In this document: piece after piece, positions 1 through 12,821 of the stretch
Numbering within the stretch: the first letter of the stretch is position 1
How the letters are laid out: the number at the start of each line of letters is the position of its first letter
Source: Clostridium lacusfryxellense
GTDB lineage: Bacteria > Bacillota > Clostridia > Clostridiales > Clostridiaceae
Direction: 5' to 3'
NCBI RefSeq assembly: GCF_018861735.1
Contig: NZ_JAHLEB010000002.1
Location: forward strand, 124,001 to 188,000
Length of the DNA stretch: 64,000 bases
Program-made: the position numbers and the translations under genes
The notes under the pieces: model-generated
What the model was told of the DNA's origin: nothing
Databases searched by the model: none
The model's input: the letters and a program-made list of their open reading frames with translations, nothing else

Positions 1-32
1 TGAAGTTGTGTTTATAGAGGGGGGAGTAACAA

Positions 33-572
33 TTGAAGAAGGAGGTTTTTATAAATTTAGAAAAAGAAATTTTCAAAGGGAATATATTGGATATAGGTTT
101 TGCTAACCATGGAATTATATATAATATCTACAAACAATATATCGATGATAGTAGCAGCGTAGATTATATAGAGGGAAAAGATGAGAAGGCAGGAATTGAA
201 GAAGGTATGTATGATCTCTGCGTTTTGTTTTTTACTTTAAGTGATATAAAATTATCTCAAAATAAAAAGAAATTAATACAGGATATATACAAATATTTAA
301 AGGTTGGTGGGCTTCTACACATATGGGATGTAGATAAAGGGTTTGCTAAAATTTTCAATTCTAGAATAAAGATTGTATTACCAGACAAAAATACAAAGCA
401 TATAAATCTAAGGGATTTAAATATATTTAAAAATAGTTCTAAAGAAAATACAATAAAAATTTTAAAACCTTATTTTGAAATACTAACTTTGAAAAACTCA
501 GACGGTATTTATTATATGATGTGCAAAAAGAAAGGGAAATCAGAAGATGAAAGTAACATTAGTAGGTATTAA
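33..572 (+). CDS. SAM-dependent methyltransferase-like protein
   Basis: A 179-residue protein with a class I (Rossmann-like) methyltransferase layout: a motif I-like strand NILDIGFA near residues 17-24, a YDLCVLFFTLS strand near 60-70, and LKVGGLLHIWDV near 90-101, typical of the strand after the SAM site. The glycines of motif I are poorly kept (DIGFANHG), so catalytic activity is uncertain. The start is TTG, chosen because a G-rich ribosome site (positions 17-26) lies just upstream. It overlaps the next gene by 26 bases, so the two are probably co-translated. The substrate cannot be told from the sequence. Confidence 0.6.
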   Translation: MKKEVFINLEKEIFKGNILDIGFANHGIIYNIYKQYIDDSSSVDYIEGKDEKAGIEEGMYDLCVLFFTLSDIKLSQNKKKLIQDIYKYLKVGGLLHIWDVDKGFAKIFNSRIKIVLPDKNTKHINLRDLNIFKNSSKENTIKILKPYFEILTLKNSDGIYYMMCKKKGKSEDESNISRY

Positions 573-2289
573 TGCAAAATATATTCACAGCAATTTGGCA
601 ATAAGATATTTAAAATCATATACAGAAGAGCTAGACTATGAATGTAATATTATGGAGTTTTCTATAAATGATCAAATGGAAAGAATATTAGAAGAAATTT
701 TAAATGGCAAACCAGATATTGTAGCATTTTCTTGCTATATATGGAACATTAATTACATTAAGGCAGTAGCATCTCTAATTAAGCTGGTAGATAGTAGAAT
801 TGAAATCCTCTATGGCGGACCAGAGGTTAGTTATGATTGTGAGGTCTTCCTTAAAGAAAATGTAGGGGATTTTGTAATAGAAGGTGAAGGCGAGGTTACA
901 TATAAAGAATTTATTAAATGGAAGATTAGTTGTGAGGCGAGTTTGAAATCTAATTTAAATAATGAACTTGTAGCTACTAATGATTCTAATCACGACATTA
1001 ATAATATACTTGGAATATATTATAATAATTATGGCGAAATTGGTTATAATGGTAAGAGAGAATTAATGGATATAAACGAGGTTATATTCCCATACGTGGA
1101 AGAAGAATTTACTAATAAAATAGTATATTATGAAGCGTCAAGAGGATGTCCTTTTAGTTGCAAATACTGCCTTTCATCCACAACTAATGGAGTTAGGTTT
1201 TTGAATGCTGAAAGAGTAAAAAAAGAATTGAAATTTCTAGCAGATAAAAAGGTAAGATTAGTAAAATTCGTCGATAGAACATTTAATTGCAATCCAAAAT
1301 ATTCTATAGAAATTTGGGAGTATCTAATAAATTTAGAGTGTGAAACAATGTTCCACTTTGAAATATCAGCAGATTTGTTAAATCAGCAGGAATTAGAAGT
1401 TTTAGCTAAGGCACCAAAGGGCAGATTTCAATTTGAAGTTGGGGTACAAACAACTAATCCAATAGTTCTTAATAATATAAGTAGATTTGTAAAATTTGAT
1501 GAGATAAGAGAAAAAGTAGTAAAAGTAAATAAAATAAAGACGATTAATCAACATTTAGACTTAATAGCAGGTCTTCCTGGAGAAAATTATGATTCATTTA
1601 GAAAATCTTTTAATGATGTTTACGACATTAATATAGAAGTAATACAACTAGGGTTTTTAAAGCTTCTTAAGGGCTCAGATATGATAAATGAAGCACTTCT
1701 TTGGGGGATGGTATATGCACCTTATCCACCATATGAGATTTTAAAAACAAAGGATATAAGTTATGAAGAACTTGTGAAACTTAAAAGAGTAGAGAAAATG
1801 GTAGATAAATACCATAACTCACAAAAGTTTAATACTATACTAAATTACTTTGTTGAAAAATTTAATACACCTTTTGATTTTTATTATGAACTAGGTTTAT
1901 TCTTTTATGAAAAGGGATATTTAAGCAGAAATATTTCATCAGTAGATTACTATAAAATATTTATTGAATTTAATGATGAAAAAATTAAGGAAGAAAACTT
2001 TGCTCTTAAGGAAATTGTTAAATTTGATTATCTTAAATATAACAAAAAGAAGTGGCTTCCGAATTTCTTAATTAGAGAAGTAGATAAAGAAGTAGAAAGA
2101 AAAATTAAAGAAAAATTATTAAAAGACGATATTATAAATAATGTATCTAACATCCATATTGAAAAATTCATGATTAATATTTTAGGATATATTGATAATA
2201 ATGTTGTTAATAAAGAATTTCGTTATTTAGTATATGATATTAATGATGAGGAGAATATAAAGGATATAACGTATATTTTAGAGAATTAA
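547..2289 (+). CDS. B12-binding-domain radical SAM protein (DUF4080-type)
   Basis: A 580-residue protein. The N-terminal 130 residues look like a cobalamin-binding domain (starts MKVTLVGINAKYIHSNLA, with a YGGPEVSY strand near residue 90). The radical SAM core follows, with the cluster motif CPFSCKYC near 200-208, and then a C-terminal extension of about 200 residues as in DUF4080 proteins. Such enzymes bind a [4Fe-4S] cluster and SAM and start radical reactions, often methyl transfers; the substrate of this subfamily is unknown to me. It overlaps the upstream methyltransferase-like gene, suggesting a shared modification task. It is followed by the V-ATPase promoter, so it is probably a separate unit. 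Confidence 0.8.
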   Translation: MKVTLVGINAKYIHSNLAIRYLKSYTEELDYECNIMEFSINDQMERILEEILNGKPDIVAFSCYIWNINYIKAVASLIKLVDSRIEILYGGPEVSYDCEVFLKENVGDFVIEGEGEVTYKEFIKWKISCEASLKSNLNNELVATNDSNHDINNILGIYYNNYGEIGYNGKRELMDINEVIFPYVEEEFTNKIVYYEASRGCPFSCKYCLSSTTNGVRFLNAERVKKELKFLADKKVRLVKFVDRTFNCNPKYSIEIWEYLINLECETMFHFEISADLLNQQELEVLAKAPKGRFQFEVGVQTTNPIVLNNISRFVKFDEIREKVVKVNKIKTINQHLDLIAGLPGENYDSFRKSFNDVYDINIEVIQLGFLKLLKGSDMINEALLWGMVYAPYPPYEILKTKDISYEELVKLKRVEKMVDKYHNSQKFNTILNYFVEKFNTPFDFYYELGLFFYEKGYLSRNISSVDYYKIFIEFNDEKIKEENFALKEIVKFDYLKYNKKKWLPNFLIREVDKEVERKIKEKLLKDDIINNVSNIHIEKFMINILGYIDNNVVNKEFRYLVYDINDEENIKDITYILEN

Positions 2290-2341
2290 TTAGAAAAACA
2301 ATAGTTTCAATATTGTCAATATTTTTAATGTTAAAAAAATG

Positions 2342-2370
2342 TTGAAGTTTGTATTAATAATTAGTATAAT
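2342..2370 (+). promoter_or_regulatory. Sigma-A-type promoter of the V-ATPase operon
   Basis: TTGAAG (2342-2347), a 17-base spacer and a perfect TATAAT (2365-2370), 115 bases before the first ATPase gene. The transcribed leader holds an inverted repeat, AAATACC (2406-2412) and GGTATTT (2419-2425), without a clear T-tract, so it may be a leader hairpin rather than a terminator. Confidence 0.7.
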
Positions 2371-2485
2371 CAAGGTGTATTAAATACTACATAATATTTA
2401 ATAGTAAATACCACACTTGGTATTTATTAATAATTAAGGTTTTAATTATTATACTTTAGTTTATTCATAAGAAGGTGGTGATATT

Positions 2486-2799
2486 TTGGCATTAGAAGCA
2501 ATAAAAAGTATTAAAGATGCGGAAAAGAAAGCAGCTGATATTATAAGTCAGGCAATCTTAGATAGTAAGGAAATATTAAAAAAATCAGAAGCATATTCTG
2601 AAGAGCAGTATAAAAAGATTTTAGATGAGGCAAGAGAAGAAAGTAAAATAATTATTGAAGATGCTAAAGAGGAAGGTAGAATGAAGTCTGAACCAATAAA
2701 TGAAACTGGTAAGATAGAAATTGAGAATATACTCAATTTAGAAAAAGAAAGGTTTGATAGGTCGGTTAACATGGTGGTTGAGAGGATAGTGAAAAAATA

Positions 2800-2800
<1 letters not shown>
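2486..2800 (+). CDS. ntpF: V-type ATPase peripheral stalk subunit G/H
   Basis: A 104-residue, almost fully helical, charged protein (rich in K, E and A; stretches such as ILDEAREESKIIIEDAKEEG), as expected for the coiled-coil peripheral stalk subunit that pairs with subunit E and holds the A3B3 head against rotation. The start is TTG, 10 bases after AAGGTGGTGAT. It is the first gene of the nine-gene operon, where E. hirae has ntpF; the family call rests on position and coiled-coil nature more than on a sequence motif. The stop TAA overlaps the ATG of the next gene by one base. Confidence 0.8.
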
Positions 2801-5257
<2,457 letters not shown>

Positions 5258-5290
5258 TTAAAAAAGTAACAAGCTAGAGGAAGTGGGTAT

Positions 5291-5890
5291 ATGTCAAATT
5301 TAGAGAAGTTAGCAGCTAAGATAATTGAAGATGCTAAAATAAAAGCAGAAGTTATATTAAAAGAAGCTAAAAATAATGAGAATATATTGATAGAAAATAA
5401 AACAAAAGAAGCTGAAGGTTTGAAAAGCCAAATGATGGAGAAAACTAAGGTTGAAGCTATCATGGTAAGCAAACGAATTATATCAAATTCACAGCTGAAA
5501 GCGCGAAATGAAAAGCTAGTTGCTATGCAAAATATGATTGATAAGGTATTTGAGATTGCGCTAGAAAAACTTACGTCAATGAGCGATAATGAGTATTTAG
5601 AACTTTTAAAAAATTATCTTTTATCAATGCCAATTGCAGGGAATGAAGAAATAATACTTCCTGGGAAATATAAAGGCATTGTAAGTAATGAGTATTTATA
5701 TGAAATTAATCTTTCATTGAAAACCAATGGAAAATTAGGCGAATTAAAATTAAGTTCTGATGAACGTGATATTAAAAGTGGATTTGTAGTCTTTAAAAAT
5801 GGTATAGAGATTAATAATACCTTTGAAAGTCTAGTTAATTCATTAAGGGATGAACTTGAACCTGAAATTGTTAACGTATTATTTAAATAA
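5291..5890 (+). CDS. ntpE: V-type ATPase peripheral stalk subunit E
   Basis: 199 residues: an N-terminal helix of about 100 residues rich in K, E and A (KIIEDAKIKAEVILKEAKNNENI) and a C-terminal globular part ending near FESLVNSLRDELEPEIVNVLF, the usual end of subunit E. It pairs with the G/H subunit in the outer stalk. The order I-K-E-C is the one seen in E. hirae and clostridia. A strong hairpin without a T-tract follows before the next gene. Confidence 0.88.
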   Translation: MSNLEKLAAKIIEDAKIKAEVILKEAKNNENILIENKTKEAEGLKSQMMEKTKVEAIMVSKRIISNSQLKARNEKLVAMQNMIDKVFEIALEKLTSMSDNEYLELLKNYLLSMPIAGNEEIILPGKYKGIVSNEYLYEINLSLKTNGKLGELKLSSDERDIKSGFVVFKNGIEINNTFESLVNSLRDELEPEIVNVLFK

Positions 5891-5896
5891 ATTTAA

Positions 5897-5931
5897 GGAG
5901 TAGATACTATTTTAGAGTTGATATCTACTCC
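5897..5931 (+). other. Intercistronic hairpin between ntpE and ntpC
   Basis: A perfect 10-bp inverted repeat, GGAGTAGATA (5897-5906) and TATCTACTCC (5922-5931), with a 15-base loop. No run of T follows, so it is not a standard terminator. It may protect or cleave the operon mRNA at this joint. The left arm carries a GGAG sequence but the next start codon is 60 bases away. Confidence 0.6.
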
Positions 5932-5958
5932 AGATTAAAACAAGGAGGATAGCCATAT

Positions 5959-6960
5959 ATGAATAATATGGATTTTACACAAGCTGTGGCTAGGCTAAGA
6001 GTATTAGAAAAAAGACTCCTGAGTAAAGTGAAGATTGAGGGAATGATTGATAGTTCCTCGGCGGGTGACGTACTTAAAATTCTGCAAGAGACTGAATATG
6101 CAAGTATGATGGGTAATGTTAAAAGAGCAGAGGACTACAATATATTACTTAAGGATGAGCTAAATAGAGTATACGCCCTTATGTATGAAGTATCTCCTAA
6201 TTCTTCTATAGTAGATATTATGAGTTTGAAATATGATTATCATAATATCAAAGTGTTGATAAAAGGAAGAGCTTTAGATAAGGATTTTTCTCATATGCTA
6301 ATTCCAGTGGGCACGGTAAATATTGAAGAATTAAAATTTTACATTACAACTTCGGAATATAAAAAATTAGGTGCTAATATGAGAGAAGCTATAATTGAGG
6401 TTGAAAAAGTATTCAAAGAACTTAACGATCCTCAAAAGATAGACATTATATTGGATAGGTATATGTATGTAGATATGTTAGCTAAGGCAAAAGAGACAAA
6501 AACTGATTTTATAATCAATTATGTTAATACAAGTATAGATTTTTCTAATATTAAGTCAATAATTAGATTAAAAAAACAACAAAAAAATGTAGATTTTTTT
6601 AATGAAGTTATACTTAGTGGTGGAGATATATCTAGAGAGGTTTTATTAACAGCATTTAGTGAACCAATTGAAAATATTGCAGCTAAATTTACTTCATCAA
6701 AATATGATGAACTTATAAGAATTGGATTAGAAGAATATATTAAAACAGGTAAACTCTCTAGTTTAGAGAAATTATCTGATAACTTTATTATGAAAAATCT
6801 AAAAACGGCTAAATATGTAACATTTGGACCTGAGCCAATATTTGCATATATAGCTGCAAAGGAAACAGAAATAAAAATAATTAGAATAATTATGGTTGGA
6901 AAATTAAATAACGTTGATACGTCTGTTATAAGAGAAAGGGTGCGTGAAGTTTATGCATAA
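5959..6960 (+). CDS. ntpC: V-type ATPase subunit C (central stalk-to-ring adaptor)
   Basis: A 333-residue alpha-helical protein of the C/d family (AC39), which sits on the K ring and couples it to subunits D and F. Family features include the N-terminal [13 protein letters not shown], the internal [15 protein letters not shown], and the C-terminal [29 protein letters not shown], which is strongly conserved. Good ribosome site (AAGGAGG) before the ATG. Its 3' end overlaps the next gene by 17 bases. Confidence 0.93.
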   Translation: MNNMDFTQAVARLRVLEKRLLSKVKIEGMIDSSSAGDVLKILQETEYASMMGNVKRAEDYNILLKDELNRVYALMYEVSPNSSIVDIMSLKYDYHNIKVLIKGRALDKDFSHMLIPVGTVNIEELKFYITTSEYKKLGANMREAIIEVEKVFKELNDPQKIDIILDRYMYVDMLAKAKETKTDFIINYVNTSIDFSNIKSIIRLKKQQKNVDFFNEVILSGGDISREVLLTAFSEPIENIAAKFTSSKYDELIRIGLEEYIKTGKLSSLEKLSDNFIMKNLKTAKYVTFGPEPIFAYIAAKETEIKIIRIIMVGKLNNVDTSVIRERVREVYA

Positions 6961-7261
6961 AGTAGGAGTAGTTGGTGATAAGGATTCAATACTTGCTTTT
7001 AAAGCTCTTGGAATTGACGTATATCCTGTTATCGAGGTGGATGAAGCTAAAAAAGCTATCGACAAAATGGCGTCAAGTAATTATGCTGTTATATTTGTTA
7101 CTGAGCAAATAGCTCAGCACTTAGATGAAACAATAGCAAGATACAGTAGACAGATGATTCCTGCCATTATATTAATTCCAAGTAATCAAGGCTCACTAAA
7201 TATAGGAATGCAAAGAATTCGAGATAATGTAGAAAAAGCAGTGGGCGTAAATATTTTATAG
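6944..7261 (+). CDS. ntpG: V-type ATPase central stalk subunit F
   Basis: A 105-residue protein with the CheY-like fold of subunit [21 protein letters not shown] at the start and the conserved [11 protein letters not shown] near residue 80. It binds subunit D in the rotor shaft. The GTG at 6944 is used here, but the ATG at 6953 is a good alternative; the AAAGGG site (6935-6940) is 3 bases before the former and 12 before the latter. Called ntpG in E. hirae and subunit F elsewhere. Confidence 0.9.
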   Translation: MKFMHKVGVVGDKDSILAFKALGIDVYPVIEVDEAKKAIDKMASSNYAVIFVTEQIAQHLDETIARYSRQMIPAIILIPSNQGSLNIGMQRIRDNVEKAVGVNIL

Positions 7262-7278
7262 GAAGGTAGGGATATAAC

Positions 7279-9051
7279 TTGAAAATCGGTAAAATTGTAA
7301 AAGTTTCTGGACCATTAGTTGTTGCAAAAGACATGGACGAAGCTAATATATATGACGTAGTTAAGGTTGGAGAAAAGGGTCTTATCGGCGAAATAATTGA
7401 AATGAGAGGGGATAGAGCCTCTATTCAAGTATATGAAGAAACCTCAGGTCTTGGACCAGGAGATCCAGTAGTTACGACTGGTGAACCATTAAGTGTTGAA
7501 CTTGGACCAGGCCTTATGGAATCAATGTTTGATGGTATTCAAAGACCTCTTGATAAAATAAGAGCTATAGCTGGTAATTATTTAACAAAAGGTGTAAATG
7601 TTTCACCACTCGACAGAGAGAAAAAATGGAATTTTGTTCCTATAGCATCAGTTGGAGATGTTGTATCATATGGCGTTGCTATAGGAACTGTAAAGGAAAC
7701 AACTGTTATCACGCAAACAATAATGGTGCCTAAAGGAATAGAGGGAACTATAATTTCTATAACAGCAGGAGAATATACTGTAGAAGAAACAGTAGCAGAG
7801 GTGCAAACGGATAGTGGAATTAGACAAATTACATTAATGCAAAAATGGCCAGTAAGACGTGGAAGACCTTATGCTGATAAATTAAATCCTGTGGAACCAC
7901 TAGTTACAGGTCAAAGAGTAATAGATACTTTCTTTCCAGTAACTAAGGGTGGTACTGCATGTGTTCCAGGACCTTTTGGAAGTGGAAAAACTGTAGTTCA
8001 ACATCAATTTGCAAAATGGGCAGATGCGGAAATAGTTGTTTACATAGGTTGCGGTGAACGTGGCAATGAGATGACAGATGTTTTGAATGAGTTTCCGGAA
8101 CTAAAAGATCCAAAAACAGGTGAATCTTTAATGAAAAGAACAGTGCTCATTGCAAATACATCAAATATGCCAGTTGCAGCTAGAGAAGCTTCTGTATATA
8201 CAGGAATAACAATAGCTGAGTATTTTAGAGACATGGGATTTGCAGTAGCATTAATGGCAGATTCTACATCGCGCTGGGCAGAGGCTCTTCGTGAAATGTC
8301 AGGAAGACTTGAGGAAATGCCAGGTGATGAGGGATATCCAGCATATCTAGCTTCGCGTGTAGCTGATTTTTATGAGAGATCTGGAAAGGTAGTTTGTCTT
8401 GGAGACGACACGCGAATAGGTGCAATTACAGTTATTGGCGCAGTATCACCTCCAGGTGGAGATTTATCTGAGCCAGTTACTCAAGCAACACTTAGGATAG
8501 TAAAAGTGTTTTGGGGACTAGACGCACAACTTGCTTATAGAAGACATTTCCCATCAATAAATTGGTTAGATTCTTATTCATTATATATAGATCAGTTAGC
8601 TAATTGGATGAATGAGAATGTTGCAACCGATTGGACTGATCTTAGAGTTAATGCTATGACTATTTTGCAAGAAGAAGCAAAACTTGATGAAATAGTAAGA
8701 CTTGTAGGTGTAGATGCTCTTTCTGAAAAGGATAGATTGAAACTAGAAGTTGCAAAATCAATCAGAGAAGATTACTTGCAACAAAATGCATTCCATGAAG
8801 TTGATACTTTTACGTCACTTGATAAACAATATAAAATGTTAAAACTTGTTTTAGCATATTATGTAGCAGGTGAAAAAGCATTAAGTGCAGGCGTTTATTT
8901 CAAAAAAATATTGGAAATGCCAGTTAGAGATAAAATAGCAAGAGCAAAATATATTGCAGAAGCTGATATGTCCCAAATTGATGATATATTTACGACCTTA
9001 TCTAACGATGTAGAAAAATTAATAACGGAAGGAGGAGTCGTAAATGATTAA
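7279..9051 (+). CDS. ntpA: V-type ATPase catalytic subunit A
   Basis: The 590-residue catalytic subunit. The Walker A loop GPFGSGKT is at residues 231-238, and GCGERGNEM and [30 protein letters not shown] follow in the usual order. The non-homologous insert typical of subunit A (about 115-185, [17 protein letters not shown] and after) separates it from F1 beta. Start codon is TTG after AAGGTAGGGAT. Overlaps ntpB by 8 bases, giving the tight A-B coupling needed for equal amounts. Confidence 0.97.
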   Translation: MKIGKIVKVSGPLVVAKDMDEANIYDVVKVGEKGLIGEIIEMRGDRASIQVYEETSGLGPGDPVVTTGEPLSVELGPGLMESMFDGIQRPLDKIRAIAGNYLTKGVNVSPLDREKKWNFVPIASVGDVVSYGVAIGTVKETTVITQTIMVPKGIEGTIISITAGEYTVEETVAEVQTDSGIRQITLMQKWPVRRGRPYADKLNPVEPLVTGQRVIDTFFPVTKGGTACVPGPFGSGKTVVQHQFAKWADAEIVVYIGCGERGNEMTDVLNEFPELKDPKTGESLMKRTVLIANTSNMPVAAREASVYTGITIAEYFRDMGFAVALMADSTSRWAEALREMSGRLEEMPGDEGYPAYLASRVADFYERSGKVVCLGDDTRIGAITVIGAVSPPGGDLSEPVTQATLRIVKVFWGLDAQLAYRRHFPSINWLDSYSLYIDQLANWMNENVATDWTDLRVNAMTILQEEAKLDEIVRLVGVDALSEKDRLKLEVAKSIREDYLQQNAFHEVDTFTSLDKQYKMLKLVLAYYVAGEKALSAGVYFKKILEMPVRDKIARAKYIAEADMSQIDDIFTTLSNDVEKLITEGGVVND

Positions 9052-10426
9052 AGAATACAAAACTATAACAGAAGTTGTAGGACCACTGATGGTTGTAGAA
9101 AAAGTTGAAGGCGTAAAATACGATGAACTTGTGGAAATAGAACTACAAAACGGTGAAATTCGTAGCGGTAAGGTACTTGAAATAAATGAAGATAAAGCAA
9201 TGGTTCAGTTGTTTGAAAGTTCTGCAGGAATTAATTTAAAGGGCAGTAAGGCTAAATTTTTAGGCAGACCACTGGAACTTGGAGTTTCAGAAGATATGCT
9301 TGGACGTGTATTTGACGGACTTGGTAGACCTAAAGATGGTGGACCTAAGATTATTCCTGATAAGAGACTAGATATAAATGGAGAAGCATTAAACCCAGTT
9401 GCAAGAGATTATCCATCAGAATTTATCCAAACTGGTATTTCAGCTATTGATGGACTTAATACCTTAGTTCGTGGACAAAAATTACCAGTGTTTTCTGGTT
9501 CAGGTCTTCCACATGCGCAACTTGCGGCTCAAATAGCAAGGCAAGCAAAGGTATTAAATTCAGATACTAAATTTGTTGTTGTATTTGCAGCTATAGGGAT
9601 AACTTTTCAAGAAGCACAGTTTTTTGTAGATGATTTTACAAAAACTGGTGCAATAGACAGAACAGTGTTGTTTATGAATCTTGCAAATGACCCAGCAATT
9701 GAAAGAATAGCTACACCTAGAATGGCACTTACTACAGCTGAATTCCTTGCTTATGAAAAAGGGTATCATGTTCTTGTAATTATGACAGATATCACAAATT
9801 ATTGTGAGGCACTACGTGAAGTTTCAGCTGCAAGAAAAGAAGTTCCAGGTAGACGTGGATATCCAGGATATCTATATACAGATCTTTCTACTTTATATGA
9901 AAGAGCAGGTAGGATTAAAGGACTTGAAGGATCAATAACTCAAATTCCTATACTTACAATGCCAGAAGATGATATAACTCATCCAATTCCTGACTTAACA
10001 GGATATATAACTGAAGGTCAGATTATATTAAGTCGAGAACTTTATAAGAAAGGTATTACACCACCAGTAGATGTTTTGCCTTCATTATCTAGACTTAAAG
10101 ATAAAGGTATCGGTAAAGGTAAAACAAGGGAAGATCATGCAGATACAATGAATCAGCTATTTGCTGCATATGCTCAAGGTAAGCAAGCAAAAGAGCTTGC
10201 AGTTATATTAGGAGAATCAGCATTATCTGAAGCAGATAAAAAATACGCAATATTTGCAGATGCTTTTGAAAAAAGATATGTTTCCCAAGGATTTGAAACT
10301 AACAGATCTATTGAAGAAACGATAAATTTAGGATGGGAGCTTCTATCTATTCTCCCAAGAAATGAACTTAAGAGAATTAGAGATGAATACGTAGAAAAAT
10401 ACTTACCAATAAAAGAGGGTGAGTAA
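9044..10426 (+). CDS. ntpB: V-type ATPase regulatory subunit B
   Basis: The 460-residue non-catalytic subunit of the A3B3 head. It has the B-type start ([28 protein letters not shown]), [18 protein letters not shown] in place of a true P-loop, and [30 protein letters not shown], a hallmark stretch. The ATG lies inside the end of ntpA with its GGAGGAG site in the upstream coding region. Confidence 0.97.
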   Translation: MIKEYKTITEVVGPLMVVEKVEGVKYDELVEIELQNGEIRSGKVLEINEDKAMVQLFESSAGINLKGSKAKFLGRPLELGVSEDMLGRVFDGLGRPKDGGPKIIPDKRLDINGEALNPVARDYPSEFIQTGISAIDGLNTLVRGQKLPVFSGSGLPHAQLAAQIARQAKVLNSDTKFVVVFAAIGITFQEAQFFVDDFTKTGAIDRTVLFMNLANDPAIERIATPRMALTTAEFLAYEKGYHVLVIMTDITNYCEALREVSAARKEVPGRRGYPGYLYTDLSTLYERAGRIKGLEGSITQIPILTMPEDDITHPIPDLTGYITEGQIILSRELYKKGITPPVDVLPSLSRLKDKGIGKGKTREDHADTMNQLFAAYAQGKQAKELAVILGESALSEADKKYAIFADAFEKRYVSQGFETNRSIEETINLGWELLSILPRNELKRIRDEYVEKYLPIKEGE

Positions 10427-10428
10427 GC

Positions 10429-11100
10429 GTGGCGAAATTAAATGTGAACCCAACCAGAATGGAACTTACCAAACTTAAGAAAAAATTAGGAACGGCTACT
10501 CGTGGGCATAAATTATTAAAAGATAAGCAAGATGAACTTATGAGAAGATTCATTGACCTTATAAAACATAACAATGAACTTAGAAAAAGGGTTGAAGAAG
10601 AATTACAAAACTCTTTTAAGGATTTTGTTATGGCAAGTGCTTTAATGTCATCAGAATTTCTAGAGGAAGCAATTGCGTATCCAAAAGAAAAAATTTCTGT
10701 TGAAGTTGAGACAAAAAATCTTATGAGTGTTAATGTTCCTATAATGAAGTTTAAAAGAGAATTAGAAGATGATCCAGGAAGCATATACCCATACGGATTT
10801 GCCAGTACTTCAGCAGATCTTGATGGAGCTATAGAAAAGTTATATTTAGCTCTTCCTGAACTTCTAGAACTTGCAGAAGTAGAGAAATCTTGTCAGCTAA
10901 TGGCTGATGAGATTGAAAAAACTAGAAGAACGGTAAATGCTCTTGAATACATGACTATACCTCAACTTAATGAAACAATAAAGTTTATAAGAATGAAGCT
11001 TGAGGAAAATGAACGTGGTGCTTTAACTAGACTTATGAAGGTTAAAAGTATGATGGAAAAAGCTCAAGAACTAGCTGATGCTAAAAGAATTAGTGGATAA
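10429..11100 (+). CDS. ntpD: V-type ATPase central shaft subunit D
   Basis: 223 residues, the rotor shaft. The N-terminal [35 protein letters not shown] and the C-terminal [32 protein letters not shown] are classic subunit D blocks that form the two long helices. GTG start, two bases after the ntpB stop. Last gene of the operon; a terminator follows at once. Confidence 0.96.
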   Translation: MAKLNVNPTRMELTKLKKKLGTATRGHKLLKDKQDELMRRFIDLIKHNNELRKRVEEELQNSFKDFVMASALMSSEFLEEAIAYPKEKISVEVETKNLMSVNVPIMKFKRELEDDPGSIYPYGFASTSADLDGAIEKLYLALPELLELAEVEKSCQLMADEIEKTRRTVNALEYMTIPQLNETIKFIRMKLEENERGALTRLMKVKSMMEKAQELADAKRISG

Positions 11101-11110
11101 TTATGATAAG

Positions 11111-11146
11111 ATTAAGGTGTCTTTTATGATACCTTAATTTTTTTTT
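11111..11146 (+). terminator. Terminator of the V-ATPase operon
   Basis: Stem ATTAAGGT (11111-11118) with ACCTTAAT (11131-11138), extended inward by three pairs, followed by nine T (11138-11146). Confidence 0.88.
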
Positions 11147-11272
11147 ATGAAATTTAGTTGATGTAAAGTCATATTTAGAATAGAATATAAAATGTACCAA
11201 GTTAAAAATTATACTGAGTTAAAAGTTAATAAGTAAAACAAAATCTCGTTAACATAAAAAAGGGGAATGAAT

Positions 11273-11743
11273 ATGGCAGTTAGAAAAATTCTACAATATG
11301 GGGATGAACGCCTTAATACAATTTGCACAAAGGTTGATAAAATAGATAGAAAGATATTAAACTTAGTGGATGATATGATGGATACACTTTATGAGGGTAC
11401 TGGAATTGGTCTTGCTGCTCCACAAATTGGCATTTTAAAAAGGGTTATATTAATTGATTTAGGAAACGAAGAAGAAGAACCAATAATATTATTAAACCCT
11501 AAAATAACGGCACGATCTGGAAATGAAAAGGATTATGAGGGTTGCCTAAGCTATTTGGGGTATGAGGGTGAAGTATTTAGACCAACAAATGTAACAGTTG
11601 AAGGAATTAATATTAAAGGTAAACCTGTAAAGTATGAGGCTGAAGGATTACTTGCAAGAGCTTTCTGTCATGAAATTGATCATTTGGATGGAGTATTATA
11701 TATGTCGAGAGCCGAGGAAATGTACGAACTAACTGAGGATTAA
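11273..11743 (+). CDS. def: Peptide deformylase
   Basis: Removes the formyl group from the N-terminal methionine of new proteins. All three metal motifs are present: GIGLAAPQIG, EGCLS and HEIDHLDG (Cys of motif 2 and both His of motif 3 bind the metal; Glu is catalytic). The ATG at 11273 is preferred over the ATG at 11267 because the AGGGG site (11261-11265) is 7 bases away rather than 1. The product is 156 residues, a normal type 1-like length. It stands alone between two terminators. Confidence 0.95.
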   Translation: MAVRKILQYGDERLNTICTKVDKIDRKILNLVDDMMDTLYEGTGIGLAAPQIGILKRVILIDLGNEEEEPIILLNPKITARSGNEKDYEGCLSYLGYEGEVFRPTNVTVEGINIKGKPVKYEAEGLLARAFCHEIDHLDGVLYMSRAEEMYELTED

Positions 11744-11753
11744 AACTTAATTG

Positions 11754-11802
11754 AAAAAGGTATGCCCATTGGTAATAAATATCAATGAGCATACCTTTTT
11801 TT
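11754..11802 (+). terminator. Terminator after def
   Basis: Long hairpin: AAAAAGGTATGC (11754-11765) pairs with GCATACCTTTTT (from 11789), with an inner CATTG/CAATG pairing and a final T run to 11802. Confidence 0.9.
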
Positions 11803-11825
11803 AATTTTCCTTATACATTGATTTA

Positions 11826-11881
11826 TTACCATACAAATGGTAATATAATATGAAATAAGGTGTATATACAGTAGTATATAC
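11826..11881 (+). promoter_or_regulatory. nadABC promoter with two palindromes (candidate operator)
   Basis: A TATAAT (11844-11849) is directly preceded by the inverted repeat TTACCAT-ACAA-ATGGTAA (11826-11843), and followed by two copies of the self-complementary GTATATAC (11862-11869 and 11874-11881). No good -35 box is seen at 17 bases. Palindromes on both sides of a -10 box fit repressor control. NiaR is the known niacin-responsive repressor of nad genes in many Firmicutes, but I cannot confirm that this is its site. Confidence 0.55.
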
Positions 11882-11908
11882 ATTGCGTAGAAAGAGGTGT
11901 AAAAGTAA

Positions 11909-12817
11909 ATGCAGGAGTTAAAGAAAAAGATTAAAGAATTGAAAGTGGAAAAAAATGCTTTGATTTTAGCACATTATTATCAAAACGATGATATCCAAGA
12001 GATAGCTGATTTTGTAGGAGATTCCTATTATCTTAGTAAGATGGCTAAAGAATGCAGCCAGCAGACTATAGTGTTTTGTGGAGTAAAGTTTATGGCTGAG
12101 AGTGCAAAAATACTATCACCAGGTAAAACAGTGTTGCTGCCCAATATAGAGTCAGGATGCACTATGGCAGAAATGATTAATGGAGAGGATGTTAGACAAC
12201 TTAAAAAAGAGCACCCTAAGGCTAAGGTCGTATGCTATATAAATTCAACGGCGGAGGTTAAAGCAGAAAGCGATATATGCTGTACTTCTTCAAATGCATT
12301 AAAAATAATTAATAATATAAATAGGGATGAAATAATATTTATACCAGATAAGAATTTAGGTGAATATATAAATGAGAAAGCTCATGTTAAGAATATGATT
12401 TTGTGGAATGGGTTTTGTCGCGTACATGAATTTGTGAGCCCGCAAGAAATAATGGAAGTTAAAAATGCAGATTCAAAAGTAAAGATTTTAGTCCATCCAG
12501 AATGTAATAGAGAAATTAGAAAATTAGCTGATTTTATAGGAAGCACTGGAGAAATAATTGATTTCGCTTCAGCAGATTCTGGGGAAAAATATATGATTGT
12601 TACAGAAGAAGGAGTGCTTTATGATTTAAAGAATAAAAATCCTAATAAAAAGTTTATAACACCAAAGTCTCCTATGACATGTTGCAGTATGAAGAGAAAT
12701 ACCTTAAAGGATGTATATAGTAGTCTCCTTTACAATCAACATGAAATAATAATAGATGAAGAAATAAGATTAGCCGCTCACAAGTGTCTTAATGCGATGC
12801 ATGAAATGGCGAGGTGA
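11909..12817 (+). CDS. nadA: Quinolinate synthase
   Basis: 302 residues; condenses iminoaspartate with dihydroxyacetone phosphate to quinolinate using a [4Fe-4S] cluster. The three cluster cysteines of the family fit C84 (ESGC), C170 (NGFC) and C258 (PMTC). The N-terminal ALILAHYYQNDDIQEIADFVGDSYYLS and the repeated pseudo-symmetric strands (VHPECN) are typical. First gene of nadA-nadB-nadC; ATG follows AGAGGTG. The stop lies 5 bases before nadB. Confidence 0.96.
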   Translation: MQELKKKIKELKVEKNALILAHYYQNDDIQEIADFVGDSYYLSKMAKECSQQTIVFCGVKFMAESAKILSPGKTVLLPNIESGCTMAEMINGEDVRQLKKEHPKAKVVCYINSTAEVKAESDICCTSSNALKIINNINRDEIIFIPDKNLGEYINEKAHVKNMILWNGFCRVHEFVSPQEIMEVKNADSKVKILVHPECNREIRKLADFIGSTGEIIDFASADSGEKYMIVTEEGVLYDLKNKNPNKKFITPKSPMTCCSMKRNTLKDVYSSLLYNQHEIIIDEEIRLAAHKCLNAMHEMAR

Positions 12818-12821
12818 TATT

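Noticed and set aside
10377-10784. 135-residue minus-strand frame across ntpB-ntpD
   Set aside because: Antisense of two certain genes; no ribosome site.
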